A stretch of 64,000 bases of DNA from the NCBI GenBank assembly GCA_963575745.1, contig CAUYUJ010013947.1:90828-154827 (forward strand), read 5' to 3'. This document shows, piece after piece, positions 22,751 to 32,404 of this stretch; the stretch's first letter is position 1, and every line of letters starts with the position of its first letter. This DNA comes from Prorocentrum cordatum (Eukaryota; Sar; Dinophyceae; Prorocentrales; Prorocentraceae). Below the pieces are notes generated by a model, which saw only the letters and a list, made by a program, of their open reading frames with translations, did not search any database and had not been told where the DNA came from. Made by a program: the position numbers and the translations under genes.

Positions 22751-23660
22751 TGGCCGCAGGAGCTGCCCACGCCCTCCTCTTGAGGAGCGACGGCACGGCC
22801 GCGGCCCGCGGGGGAAATGCTCACGGCCAGTGCGGCATCTCATCGCCGGGTGCAGGCCAGACTCGCGTGCTTGGCATCGCTCGGACGTGTGCCTTTTTTC
22901 TCGGCGGGAACCATCGAGGACCATCCTGGACCATCGAGCAACAAAAAACACACGCACGAAACCGACAAATGCACAGGAAATGGACGTCCGAGCGACGGAG
23001 AGGTGGGGGGAGTGCTCACGGCCAGTGCGGCAGCTCATCGCCGGGTGCAGGCCAGGCTCACGCGCAGGTGGCCGCAGGAGATGTGCGCGCGGCCCTCCTC
23101 GGGAGCGACGGCGCCGCCGTGACACGCGGCCTCAGTGATATGTGTCGGTCGGTGCAACGCCCTGTCGCTGGACGCAGCCCTGACGTGCACTCACGCCGCC
23201 GCAGGACGTGCTCGTACAGTCTTCCTCGGGAGCGGTGGCACGGCCGTGGCCTGCGGCCGCCATGTGCAGGGCCAGTGCGACATCCGGGCGACGAGTGCAG
23301 GCCTGACTTACACGCACGTGGTTGCTGGGTCTTGCCGCACGGTCCTCCTTGAGGAGCGACGGAACGGTCGAGGCCTGCGGCCACAACGACGTTGGCCAGC
23401 GCGACATCCCGGTGCCGGGCGCAGGCTTAATTTACACGCACGGGGCCGCAGGAGGGTTGCAGACGGTCCTCCTGGGAAGCGACGGCATGGCAGAGGCTTG
23501 CGGCCGCAACCAGCTTGGCCAGTCTGACATCCGGGCGCCGGCTGCTCGTTTTACACGCGCGTGGCCGCATGGACGCAGGCCTGTTTTGCATGCGCGTGGC
23601 CGCAGGAGCTGCGCACACGGTCCTCCGGAGCGACGGTCGCGCTGCGTCTGGTCAGTGCGG
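22750..23660 (+). pseudogene. Decayed array of RCC1-like repeats
   Basis: Repeats of about 120 bp (about 40 codons) read as a degenerate RCC1-type beta-propeller blade: a Thr/His-x-Ala-Ala-Gly start, (T/A)VLL(R/G)SDG(T/M)A, then ACGRNxxGQ(C/S)DI and a Pro/Gly turn. Clear instances: ALLLRSDGTAAARG near 22767, AALLGSDGAAV near 23090, TVFLGSGGTAVACGR near 23216, VLLGSDGMAEACGRN near 23463 and TVLRSDGRA near 23617. They are spread over different frames, so several frameshifts separate them and one continuous protein is not possible. A dispersed element (Rpt-I) splits the second and third units. Such repeats form propellers in RCC1/UVR8/HERC-type proteins. What this gene did is not recoverable. 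LINE L2 begins just downstream. Confidence 0.6.
22868..22997. mobile_element. Rpt-I short element with terminal inverted repeats
   Basis: Begins TTGGCATCGCTCGGACGTGT and ends GGACGTCCGAGCGACGGAGA, so (T/A)CGCTCGGACGT is inverted at the two ends. A second copy at 57562-57690 shares both ends and the interior (CCATCGAGGA, ATCCTGGA, ACACAGGnAATGGACGTCCG). It interrupts the RCC1-like array. About 55 bp is duplicated on either side (22814-22868 and 23007-23061). Confidence 0.65.
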
Positions 23661-23824
23661 CACGCCATCCAGGAACCTCATGCGGGCGAGACGTACGCTG
23701 CGCAGCCGCCCCCAGCGCTGGTGCTCCAGGCGCCGCTCGATGGCCGCCGGATCTGGTTCGCACCGCTCTGCGGAGCTGAGCCTTTCAGCATCGGGGCGGC
23801 GCTCCCGCGCCTCGCCCCGCCGAC

Positions 23825-26800
23825 GTGCACGAGCAGCCCGACGCCAACTGTGAATTCGGGCGGACCTCCAGTGGCAATGGATCATACCAGTACACGGCGG
23901 ACGGTATTCATGTGGGATCACACAACACGGCGACCGAGAATTTCACATCAGCGGAGTGGTGGCGACTACTTCAGATGGAAGGATTATCTGTGGTCGACTC
24001 ACACTTTCCAACAGGGCCAACCTACCTTGGGCAAGAGGCTGGCCATCGTTCTCACCCTGACCACTTCTTTGCCCCACGGGATACCATAGATGCGACACTC
24101 TCCTGCTGCTCGCTCATGGGGGCAATGCGTGATCTCCAGCTCATCCCGCACGCCGACCCGAAGGATCGCGCCCCCATGCTCTGGCGCCTGAAGTACCGCC
24201 TCCATTACCAGGACGACCACGACGGCGACCCGACCTGGGATTACGATAGACTGGCGGGACTGGCTGCACCGAGAGGGGACCAAGACCTCATCGGGGAACT
24301 GGAACGCCTCTGCGAGAACAAAGCCGCCGCGTGGCGCGGCACTTCTAGAACTGACGACCCCTCCGAGGCGTGGCAGTCTCTAGTCTCTGACGTTCGAGAG
24401 GCCGCCTTGCCCCTTTTCCAGCGTGGCGTATTACCTGGCCCGACCACCGAGTACGTCCAATAATGGCAGGTGCCCCTCGAACGCCGACGAGATCTTAGCA
24501 GGCAATGCAGGACGGAGTCCGGCAGGCTCGCCATCAGAGCCTGCGACCGTGAGATCAAGCGCATCAAGCGCATCAAGCGCAGACTAGACACCCAGAACGT
24601 CGAGCAGTCACTAAGGGACGCCACCGCAGCCGCGGAGCGGGGGCATACTACGACAGTCTGGAAGCTTGCGTACCAGATTGGCGGCAGATACCATGGCGTG
24701 AGGAATCGACGTTTCAATGCGATACCGAACTACCTCCCCTCTCTGGACGAGTGGACGGCGACGCTACTGGCGGGGGCGGCTGAAGGAGGCTTCTCGGCAG
24801 CGCATGTCCCTGAGCCTGAATTTCCAGCGGAGATCGCCCTGGCGCTGCGGGAGCAGAACGACCCAGACGGCACGTGAAAGGACCTGCGCGGACACCCCGC
24901 AGCGACTGCCCATGACGACTGGACCGACACGCTGAGGTGCCTTCGACATGCGGCCCGCAGGCGCTACGCCCCGCCCCATTCCGCGCCCACCGAGCTCTGG
25001 TACGCCATCCTTAGGGCGGCCAGCATCGAGGCGCGAGGGGACCCGACAGGTGTCCCCGGTGTCAGAGATCGACCTGACCGACCAAGTCGAGTACCGCACG
25101 TACACTGCCCGCGCCTGGCGGAGCGCCTAGGGGCTCTCTTTCGTCAGATACGCACAGCCTGCCGCGCGCCGTCCTGGCGGCACTGGTCGCGGACTTTCCA
25201 ACTTCCCAAAGGCATGGATAAGGTGGGGACGAAGGCGATGCGTCTGGTCCACTGCTACTGCCCTTTCGGCAAAGCCTGGTACCGTGGGATTTTCATCAGG
25301 CACCGCCGTCCGCCGCTGCCGCATCGCTCTCATGGGCGCGCCCGTCGTCGATCGAGGCAGGGCGCGCAGCTGGTCTCTAAGCTACATACTTGGAGATTAC
25401 GCCGTCTTCGAGTCAACCACCTCCAGCTCAAGAAGGACATGACCAACGCCTTCCCCTCCACGTCCCACGACGTCTTGGAAGAGGTGGTGGGCCAGATCAT
25501 CCCAGACATGCAGGGCCAGCTGTTCCTCAAGCAGCGCCGCGCCGAGGCGGTCATGGAGGTGCGAGCGGGTGGCGCTCGAGGCTTCTATGGCTCCAGGCAT
25601 GGCGCAGGCATGGGCGACGGCGACGCCCGTGAACTTTTTGTTAGATCATTTTTGCGACCTTTGGAGGACTGGAACAGAGAGGTCCTCGACACCAGAACGG
25701 ATTCCTTTCGCCTCCAGGACGGCTCCACAGTCCCGCTGATGGAGGCCGCCGCCCACATTTCCTGCCCGTGCTCGGGGCAGCTAGTGGAATTGTCTTTGCG
25801 TGATTCTGCAGATGATGTTTCGCAGACGCTACCAGTGCCAGATAACAATCCTTTTCGCGCCGCGGAGGTGGCCAAGCAGTCCTCCGAGCTTTTGGCGGCC
25901 AAGCTCAGAGCCCAAGGCGGCTTCGCACAGAATGCATCCAAGGAGCTCATTCTGCTTGTATTCGTGGGCCCTGGAGGGTACACGGCCACCCGTGCCGTCC
26001 TTTCGGGACTCGTTTCCTTCCCTGGGCAGCCCAAGGCCCAGGCGGCCTACCTCGGAGGTCTGGAACGGCTCACTGGAGGCGCGGGGGCGGAGGTTCGAGT
26101 CAGGATTGATGCCGCAAGGTCGGCTTGGTGCAAACTGGGTCGTTTCTGGAAGCAACACGTCTCGCTCAGGCTTAAAAGGATGGCCTTCCTGGGTGTTCTG
26201 CAGAGTGCGGCCTGCGCGGGCCTGGGGACCTACCTTCTGGCCAAACGGAACTACGCCAAATTGGATGCCGTTCTTGGGTTTCGCGAAGGTCGCACTTCGG
26301 GGAGTTGCTAGACGTGCAGATGTCGAGGGGGTAGAGCAGATTCGAGTTCCACACGCCTGGCAGGTCCACAAGCGCCTGCGCATCGCCGGCGCTCGCACCG
26401 AGCTCCTCGCACGCAGGCTGAGGCACTGGCAACGACTCGCCAAGTTCTGTGGAACTTTGAGGCGTTGCGGGAGGCGCCTGTACAAAAGACAAAAACGCGA
26501 ACCCGTGGGCCCTCCAAATGCAGAAAGATATACTCACCCTCAGGCTCCCCCCCAAGGGCAAGCTCTTCTTGGACCAGGGTCACTCGATCAGGGACATCTT
26601 TACTCAGTATAGGGTTGCGGCTTTCTTCGCTAGTCTGGGCCCCGCTGGGCTCCGCAAGCTGCATTGGGACCAGGCCTCCTCTCGACCGCTGGTGCCTCCG
26701 CAGGACCTCTCGACCCCAGAGGCTCCACCAGTGCCCGAACCACATCGAGAATATGGGTGTGAAGTACCTCTTGAAAATGGGGAACCCTGCAACAGTGTGT

Positions 26801-27200
26801 TTGTCTCCAAGGCGGCTCTCAAGGCCCATCAATGTCATCATCTTGCTCATAGGTGCCGTGTGCCTATCCATCAGTTGGTCGTCACTAGCCAGTGTTTCTA
26901 CTGCTCCTCGGCCATTTCCTCGGACGTACTTGCGAAGCGACACATCGTGCAGTCGCTGAAGATGAAACGGTGCATCGCCGACTATAGCCCCTACTCGCCC
27001 GCCCTGAGAGTCCCCAAGGTAGTGTTCTGCCCAGTCTGCTTAGACCCCGAAGTAGTGCATCCAGTCCATCGTACGAGGCTCCTCCGCACCGAAGCCGCCA
27101 GGGCTCAAGGCGAGTTCCCGAGTTTGGAGGCCCTCCAGCGCCGCATCAGAGAGGTCCACGCTCCCCCCGCCCCTGAGATCCACTTCGATGTCGAACCTCG
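23825..27200 (+). pseudogene. LINE L2: APE endonuclease fragment-reverse transcriptase-zinc finger
   Basis: Same family as L1. The first part reads as the C-terminal half of an APE endonuclease (GPTYLGQ, HPDHFFAPRDT, then DPKDRAPMLWRLKY). The frame is open from 23825 to 26311 except for an in-frame TAA (24461-24463) and TGA (24875-24877). The RT has AMRLVHCYCPFGKAWYRG, motif A KKDMTNAFP (KDM from 25433), motif B GMGDGDARELF, and SADD (25805-25816) where L1 has YADD. AAYLGGL follows. Two frameshifts (near 26300 and 26480) lead into the frame open to 28305, which carries Cys/His fingers around 26755-26960 (for example SKAALKAHQCHH, SQCFYCSS). From about 27200 the RT frame becomes junk because the nested ORF takes over. 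The 5' end is truncated near 23840. Two stops, two shifts and the changed YADD mark it as dead. Confidence 0.8.
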
Positions 27201-28012
27201 CGGAGCGTGCGCTGAGCATTGGGACCGAAGAACGACAGACGAGAGAGCTCAGAGGACGCCAGCGAGGAGAGGGGGATCGCACCCGCAGCGACGAGCGAGG
27301 AGCGCCCCGTCGCTCACGGAGAGGAGGAGGCCAAGGGGCGGAGCCATCACAGGCACCAGCAGCCGCCGCAGCAGCCGCGGCTGGGTCAGCCCCCATGGTC
27401 TGGGGCGCCACCGGCACACACTTCGGGTTGGCCCGTCAGGATGTCGCCAACTTGCAGCGAATGCCGATCGAGTGGGTCCAGGCCGTCGTGCCCGTCCTGA
27501 TGAGGATGTCTCTCAGACACGAACAGGGCTTGAACCAGCTCGAGGCCGCCAGCTACAGACACGTGCAGATGCCCACCAAGCACGACGTGGTCCAGTCGAT
27601 GCAGCTGACCGCGAAGTACTACGGCACAGAGGCCGCCAGGATCAGGAAGGAGAAACGCGAGCAGCTGGAGTCGGGCCAGACGGTCGACGAGCTTGTAGCC
27701 CTGGGCATCCCCCACCCGCCCGTGTGGATGGCGCTGGTGGGTCAGCAGAACCTGGCGGCACTCAAACAGTACCAGCAGAAGGTCAGGCAGGAGCGCCCGA
27801 CCAACAGCATCCTCGCGGACGACATACGCCACTGTCGTATGCAAAGCACACGCAACGGAGAGATGACGAAGATCTGGGTCGCAGTGGACCCTCCGACGCT
27901 CGAGAACACAGTGGTCAGTTCTTTGGTGCAGCTGGGGGGAGTGCACAAGCATGGCACGCCCCCGAGGAGTCACAATGCCCGCCTGCTCCAGCTGCACCTC
28001 GACGGGATGTGA
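27188..28012 (+). CDS. Nested downstream ORF in LINE L2 (+1 frame of the RT ORF), 274 aa
   Basis: Unbroken ORF lying at the same place and in the same relative frame as the one in L1. It has a charged Arg/Glu-rich N-terminus, an Ala/Gln-rich linker, then a well-composed helical protein with IEWVQAVVPVLMRMSLRHEQ, KHDVVQSMQLTAKYYGTEAA and RKEKREQLESGQTVDELV. The end reads GGVHKHGTPPRSHNARLLQL and resembles in layout the Gly-Ala-Pro-Arg patch closing the L1 ORF. It stays open although the upstream RT has several lesions. I recognise no family. The two nested ORFs are probably homologous, but I could only compare them by eye. A third-frame acidic ORF (27951-28184) overlaps its end and may be a short additional product or chance. 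Confidence 0.65.
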   Translation: MSNLAERALSIGTEERQTRELRGRQRGEGDRTRSDERGAPRRSRRGGGQGAEPSQAPAAAAAAAAGSAPMVWGATGTHFGLARQDVANLQRMPIEWVQAVVPVLMRMSLRHEQGLNQLEAASYRHVQMPTKHDVVQSMQLTAKYYGTEAARIRKEKREQLESGQTVDELVALGIPHPPVWMALVGQQNLAALKQYQQKVRQERPTNSILADDIRHCRMQSTRNGEMTKIWVAVDPPTLENTVVSSLVQLGGVHKHGTPPRSHNARLLQLHLDGM

Positions 28013-28305
28013 TTGCACACAGGACGGCCACGGATACTACCACCCCCTCGAGGCCGAAGTGGGCACAAAGGATCCAGAGGACCTCGGCGAGTTTGCGGCC
28101 TCGGGGATCCCAGAGAGTACCTCCTTCCCCGATCCAGACTACGACTCCGTCAACTTCCGCGCCCCCGACCCAGAGGAGGCCTGAGCCCCCAGTGAGCCCC
28201 AGTGAGCCCAGAGAATCTAGAGCAGGTCAGAACAACCCCACCCCTTCGTCTGAGACTCCCCACCCTCTTTCGACGATCCTGAACCTCCTGGGCCTTCAGC
28301 GCTGA

Positions 28306-28675
28306 GCCCTCCGCAAAACTTTTTGGCGTTCCGCTTTTTGAGTGGGGTGCGGGGCCTCGGCGCCCAGGTTTTTGTTGTTCCTCGGGCGTCCTGGTCTTTT
28401 CCTCGCGGCTCCAGCGAGCCTGCTTGCTCGGGCGTCCTTGGGACCTGGGAGGTGTCTTTAATGTGTTTTCTTTTTCCCGCTTTTACAGCCCCGCCCCTTC
28501 GGCCTGCCAGTTTTTAAAACGTGGCAATCCAGCCGTTGAAGGGGGTGGGTGGGAGCTTTGGTGCCTTCGAGGCCACGCGCGGCCTGGGTTCGAGCCGCGG
28601 CGCACTCTAGAGAGGAGTCCAGCGAAGGCCAGCGCTCCGAACTGTTGCTAGATGCTGGCACCTCTCTGTAGAGCT
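28306..28675. other. Probable LINE L2 3' region, otherwise unassigned
   Basis: No gene. Contains T-rich words (TTTTTGGCGTTCCGCTTTTT). A GGTTCGAGCC word near 28589 looks like a tRNA T-loop, but no cloverleaf surrounds it. Confidence 0.4.
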
Positions 28676-28900
28676 TCACACACACACACACACACTCTTC
28701 CTCCCCCTCCTCCGCCTCCTCCTCCTCCGCCTCCTCCTCCGCCTCCCCCTCCTCCGCCGCCTCCTCCTCCGCCTCCTCCGCCTCCTCCCCCTCTTCCTCC
28801 CCCTCCTCCGCCTCCTCCTCCTCCGCCTCCTCCTCCTCCGCCTCCTCCTCCTCCGCCCCCTCCTCCGCCTCCTCCTCCGCCGCCTCCTCTTCCTCTCAGG
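28676..28900. repeat. (CCTCCTCCG)n tract
   Basis: A short CACA run, then about 200 bp of CTC/CGC triplets. Confidence 0.95.
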
Positions 28901-28919
28901 TGAGGCAGGCTTCGAGGAC

Positions 28920-29160
28920 GCACCGATGGTGCAGCCTGCGAGCAAGAGTGGCCTTCGGGGCGCGAGGGGTCATGTGGCCCCGAGGGCGCGAGTGAGGTGC
29001 AATCTGCGATGCTCGTGGCCTCGGGGCGCGAATTGCGGAGCGATGCGCAAGGGATCGTGGCTTCGGAGACGCGAAAAGCAGGGACTTTGCGAAGGATCGT
29101 GCGTTCGGGGGCGCGGCGATTGTGTGATTTGCTAGGGATGTGGGCCTTGGGGGCGCGAGT
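28920..29160 (+). repeat. Degenerate ~45-bp repeat (GGGGCGCGA / GATCGTGGC)
   Basis: Words such as GGGGCGCGA, GCGATG and GATCGTG(G/C) recur four or five times. It resembles the 42-bp repeat at 43300-43560. Confidence 0.5.
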
Positions 29161-29371
29161 GCTTCATTTTGCGATGTGTCCCACGGCCCCGCATGAATTC
29201 AGGCAGTGCGATTCGAGTGTGACCAGAACCGGTTTGGAGTCCCCCTCCTCCCGCGGACTTCAACAATGTACAACAAGAAGTAGAAAGTAAGACTATAGCA
29301 TGGGATACCTGAAATTGGAACATGAGCAGGGAGTAGCAAGCCTAATCCCCGCGGCCCGATGGCCCTGCAAG

Positions 29372-30130
29372 GGGGCCGTCGGATTCCTTTTCTCCCGCTT
29401 CAAGCCCGAGTGCTACTACATGGGCTCCGTCATGCTCCTGCGGAACCTGGCCTTGTGTCTGGTGCGCGTGGCAATCCCCACGGACATGGTCAGCCAGGTG
29501 CTCGTGACATGCATCATCATTCTCGGAAGCATTGTGCTTCACATGCACGTCGCGCCGTGGCGGCAGCCAACCGCAAACCTCTGCGACGGCATCTGCGGCT
29601 CCGCGCTGCTGCTGGTGCTCGTCTGTGGCACCATGGCCACCGACTTCGACGTCGAGTCTTCGTCATCTCTTCAGGTCCTCAGCGTCGGCGTGTTCTGCCT
29701 GTTTTTCTTGGTCGTGTTCGTAGCTTTCGCGATTGCCTTGCACCACCACTTCCAGCCCTCGCCGCGCTACTCCTACTTCATCTGCCACCACAAGGCCGGC
29801 GCGCAGGCGCAGGCGAGGCTTCTGAAACTGATGCTGTCGGCCAAGACTGGCCATTCTGTTTTCATTGACTCGGACGACCTTACGGAACTCGATATGCTGT
29901 TCGACATTGTGAAGGTGTCCGTGGAGCGCGTGGTGGTATATCTGACGCGCGAGACGATGAGCAGGCCGTGGTGTGCGGGCGAGATTGCCACTGCGGTGGC
30001 GTGGCGGAAGAAGCTAATGGCCGTGGTGACCCCAAGCTTCGTGCCCCCGACCGAGGAGCAGCTGGCCAACCCAGACAGCTTCATGGACCTTTGGAGCTTC
30101 TCACTCACCCCGTACGGGATCACCAACGAG
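29372..30130 (+). CDS. Membrane TIR-domain protein, exon with four TM segments and TIR domain 1
   Basis: TIR domains either bind other TIR domains or cleave NAD+. The exon begins after AG at 29371 in phase 0 (GAVGFLFSRFKPE...). Numbering from the ATG at 29300, hydrophobic segments lie at about residues 41-58, 64-81, 97-113 and 127-147. A TIR-like fold follows from residue 156: YSYFICHHKAG (strand A), a helix, HSVFIDSDDLTELD (strand B and BB loop), VERVVVYLTRETMSRPWCAGEI, and a final VVTPSF strand. Glu228 in WCAGEI sits where SARM1-type NADase TIRs carry the catalytic Glu. The TIR faces the side opposite any upstream domain if all four segments span. The exon ends GAG|GC at 30130. Upstream exons were not found, so the N-terminus is unknown. 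The ATG at 29300 is probably intronic. TIR call is by fold pattern. Confidence 0.7.
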
Positions 30131-30156
30131 GCTCGCAGAACAAACCATCGCATGAC

Positions 30157-30300
30157 CATAAAACCTTTCGGAGGTCCGCGGGGACTTCCTGGATCGGCGG
30201 CTGGGTCTGGCAGCGTCTCTGGCGCCACCCCAGGCGCGCGACCGGGAGGGGGTCCAGCGCCGATCCAAGGGAACCGCGCGGAGGTTCGAAAGCTTCTGTG
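30157..30300. mobile_element. Foldback element X, copy 1 (in intron 1)
   Basis: The left arm has CTTTCGGAGGTCCGCGGGGA and TCCTGGATCGGCGGCTGG. The right arm reads in reverse complement as CTTTCGAACCTCCGCGCGGT and CCTTGGATCGGCGCTGG. The arms are about 45 bp with a GC-rich loop, and the whole is about 140 bp. It is clearly related to copy 2 at 32586-32735. Confidence 0.7.
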
Positions 30301-30316
30301 TGCGCAGTTCTTTCTT

Positions 30317-30481
30317 ACAGTGCCGTGGTTAATGCAGGCTCCGCGTGCGGATCATGTATGAAAAGTGCAGGGATTCAGTTTAACAAAACAACGATGAATG
30401 TATGCATTGATTTATTAGCAATCTGATCATGTACTAACAATCCCATGGATTAAACATCCTATGTATGACAACTTGCCCTGT
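30317..30481 (+). repeat. Rpt-C dispersed element, copy 2 (in intron 1)
   Basis: Shares ACAGTGCCGT, GCTCCGCGTGCGGATCATGT, CATTGATT and CATCCTATGTAT with 2721-2893. Confidence 0.75.
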
Positions 30482-30493
30482 GGGCGCCGACGC

Positions 30494-30580
30494 CGCTGCT
30501 CCACGGACCTCTCCCGGGGTGCGTTCCGACAGCCAGGTTCCAGGCGCACCCCGCCGTGGCGACGTGGGCCTCCCGGGAGG
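30494..30580 (-). repeat. Rpt-J copy in reverse orientation (in intron 1)
   Basis: The reverse complement reads GTCGCCACGGCGGGGTGC, AACGCACCCCGGGAGAGGTC and CGTGGAGCAGCGGC. This follows the order of 52726-52820. Confidence 0.5.
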
Positions 30581-30631
30581 CCCAAGAGGCGGTGGGAGGC
30601 AAGGGGAAGTGCAGCGGGATCGGCACGTTCG

Positions 30632-30830
30632 CAGGCCTAGAGGTTGACACCAACACCAAGATCGGCGGTGTTCCTCCACCGAGGGAGGACGATCCCGATC
30701 TCGGTGGTGGTGGCAATATTCTGGCTTCCAAGGTGGCCGAAATATTGCCACCAACACCGAAATCTAGGATCCTCTTCCCCCTGTGGAGGCAACCCCCTGG
30801 GCTGGTGTTGGTGCCAATTTCCAGGCCTCC
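30632..30830. mobile_element. Long inverted repeat, about 95-bp arms (in intron 1)
   Basis: The left arm AGGCCTAGAGGTTGACACCA...TGGTGGCAATATTCTGGC matches the reverse complement of ...GGCCGAAATATTGCCACCAA...GGTGTTGGTGCCAATTTCCA and GGCCTCC. The centre is near 30731, with almost no loop. The element occupies the last part of intron 1, ending about 28 bp before the acceptor. Confidence 0.75.
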
Positions 30831-30858
30831 AATACGTGTGCCTCTTCTGACTCCCGAG

Positions 30859-31110
30859 GCGGTGGCCAGCGCCTTCCGCCACCTCCTGGAGGACGACGGC
30901 GTCGCGAGGATCGAGCTCCAGCGCGATTTGCCTGGCAGCGTGCGCTTCGGCGTCGTGGCGAGCGCGCTGGCCGGCAGGTCCGAGAGCGCCGCCACGGCGC
31001 CAGGCGGATTGGAGCCGCTGCCGCTGGAGGCTAACGCCGTATTCATCTTGTCGGAGCCAGGTAACGACGAGGCGTCGGCTGCCGCCCTCATCATGCTCCA
31101 GAAGATCAAG
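30859..31110 (+). CDS. TIR-domain protein, exon 2 of those found (start of TIR-like domain 2)
   Basis: Begins after CCCGAG at 30858 and continues the same phase (…ITNE|AVASAFRHLLEDDG). It encodes a helical linker, then ANAVFILSEPGNDEASAAAL, which resembles strand A and helix A of a second TIR domain. It ends AAG|GC at 31110 in phase 0. Intron 1 (30131-30858, 728 bp) has a GC donor and AG acceptor, and carries four repeat features listed separately. Both splice sites have a G after the AG, as is common in dinoflagellates. Confidence 0.6.
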
Positions 31111-31348
31111 GCCGGAAGACAACCCCTAACATCCGGGCGTTGCAGTTAAGTGGGGAATGCCCCTCTACAGGAGGCGTGTCCAAGAGGAGTCAGACAGGTA
31201 GCATAGTGAAGATCTCCCGTGCTATTTGGACTATGTTCGATCATTATTGAACTATGTTTCATGCTCTTCCAGAGTCCGCCTTTGGGAGGACATGCCCGAC
31301 CTAAGATCAAGGCCAGGGGGCAGGCCCTGACATCTGGGCGCTGCACAG
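31101..31348 (+). repeat. Direct repeat of about 46 bp spanning the exon 2 donor
   Basis: AAGATCAAGGCCGGAAGACA at 31102 recurs as AAGATCAAGGCCAGGGGGCA at 31303. Similarity continues through ACATC(C/T)GGGCG(T/C)TGCA. The 155-bp segment between ends GGGAGGACATGCCCGACCTA, which also occurs in variant form near 62850 (GGGGGACACGCCCGACCTAA). Confidence 0.6.
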
Positions 31349-31477
31349 TCTTGCGCACCCGGGCGTGCTCGCTCGCCCCGCCTCGGGCCCCCGGGGGCCC
31401 TCGCGCATCGAGGCGGCCGCCCGAGGCACGGGACGCAGAGAGAGCCCCGGGGGGCTCCAGCAGCGCGCTGTCTCTCG

Positions 31478-31645
31478 GGAGGGGAGAAAACACAGACACA
31501 ATGAATCGTCGACTCCCCAGAAGATATGTTGAGAGATGTGGGAAGTGGGGGGGGGGGAAGACAGAAACCCAGACACTGTTGGAACGTACGGGGGATATTT
31601 TTACTTGTGTGTATCTGTTTGTGTGCCCTTGGGCCCCTTCCGTCT
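31478..31645 (+). repeat. Rpt-A copy (in intron 2)
   Basis: GGGAGGGGAGAAAACACAGA, CACAATGAATCGTCGACTCC, GATATTTTTACTTGTGTGTA and GCCCTTGGGCCCC occur in the usual order. Confidence 0.8.
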
Positions 31646-31984
31646 CGCGACGCTGCCCTCCGCCGCAGCGTCGGGCCTCGGGGAAAAGGACGTGCCATGC
31701 GCGCCGAGGCCCCGCCTGCCGACGCGCTCTGCCCTGTCGCTCGGGCCTCTCGCGGGGGCCCCCCGCCGCCACAGTGCCTCTCAGGAGCCCGGTCGGGGCG
31801 CGCTTCCCGGGAGAGGCCTCCTAGAACGTCACAGAGGGCCACTAGTCGCCGAAAGAGCGTTCCAAGACGGCCAAAATGGCCTCCAGACTGCCTCAGAAGC
31901 CCCCAAGACGCTCCACGAGGCCCCCAAGATGCGTCCCAAGAGGGCCCCAAGAAACAATCATCGCCCCACTCCGGCCCGGGTCAA

Positions 31985-32225
31985 GCACCGGCGAAGCGTC
32001 CTGGCTCGCCCATAGCGCCACCAGGTGGTGTGCTCAGAACCTGATGTGGTTTCCGCGAGATGTGCTTCGAACATTTCTGGCGCAGTCTGTCTTGTTTTAG
32101 CGCATCGGGTTCATGTTCTACGAACATTGTTTTTGTTCTTAGAACATTCTTGGGCTCTAAGAACCTTTCGTGGTAGGACTATAGGAATGCCGGAACGGTC
32201 GGTCCCTGCTCAGCTGGGAGCAGCA
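31985..32225 (+). repeat. Rpt-N copy 2 (in intron 2)
   Basis: Matches 19960-20230: GGCGAAGCGTCCTGGCTCG, CTCAGAAC, TTCTGGCGCAGTCTGTCTTG, CATTGTTTTTGTTCTTAGAA, TTCGTGGTAGGACTATAGGA and CGGTCGGTCCCTGCTCAGC. Confidence 0.7.
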
Positions 32226-32404
32226 GCGTCGGTATCATGAATAATTTATGACATCAATTTGTTCACAACGATTTTGAGGTTATGGGAACCACGCTTTTCA
32301 AGATCATCTCCTTGTGCATCTGAATGCGTTTGTTCGTGTGGCCAAGCTATGAGCGTGTTTTCACGTGCTTTTGTGGCCAGTGTGATTATATCTACTCCGC
32401 AAAG

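Noticed and set aside
28560-28620. Possible tRNA (GGTTCGAGCC word)
   Set aside because: No T-stem pairing, anticodon stem or acceptor stem around it.
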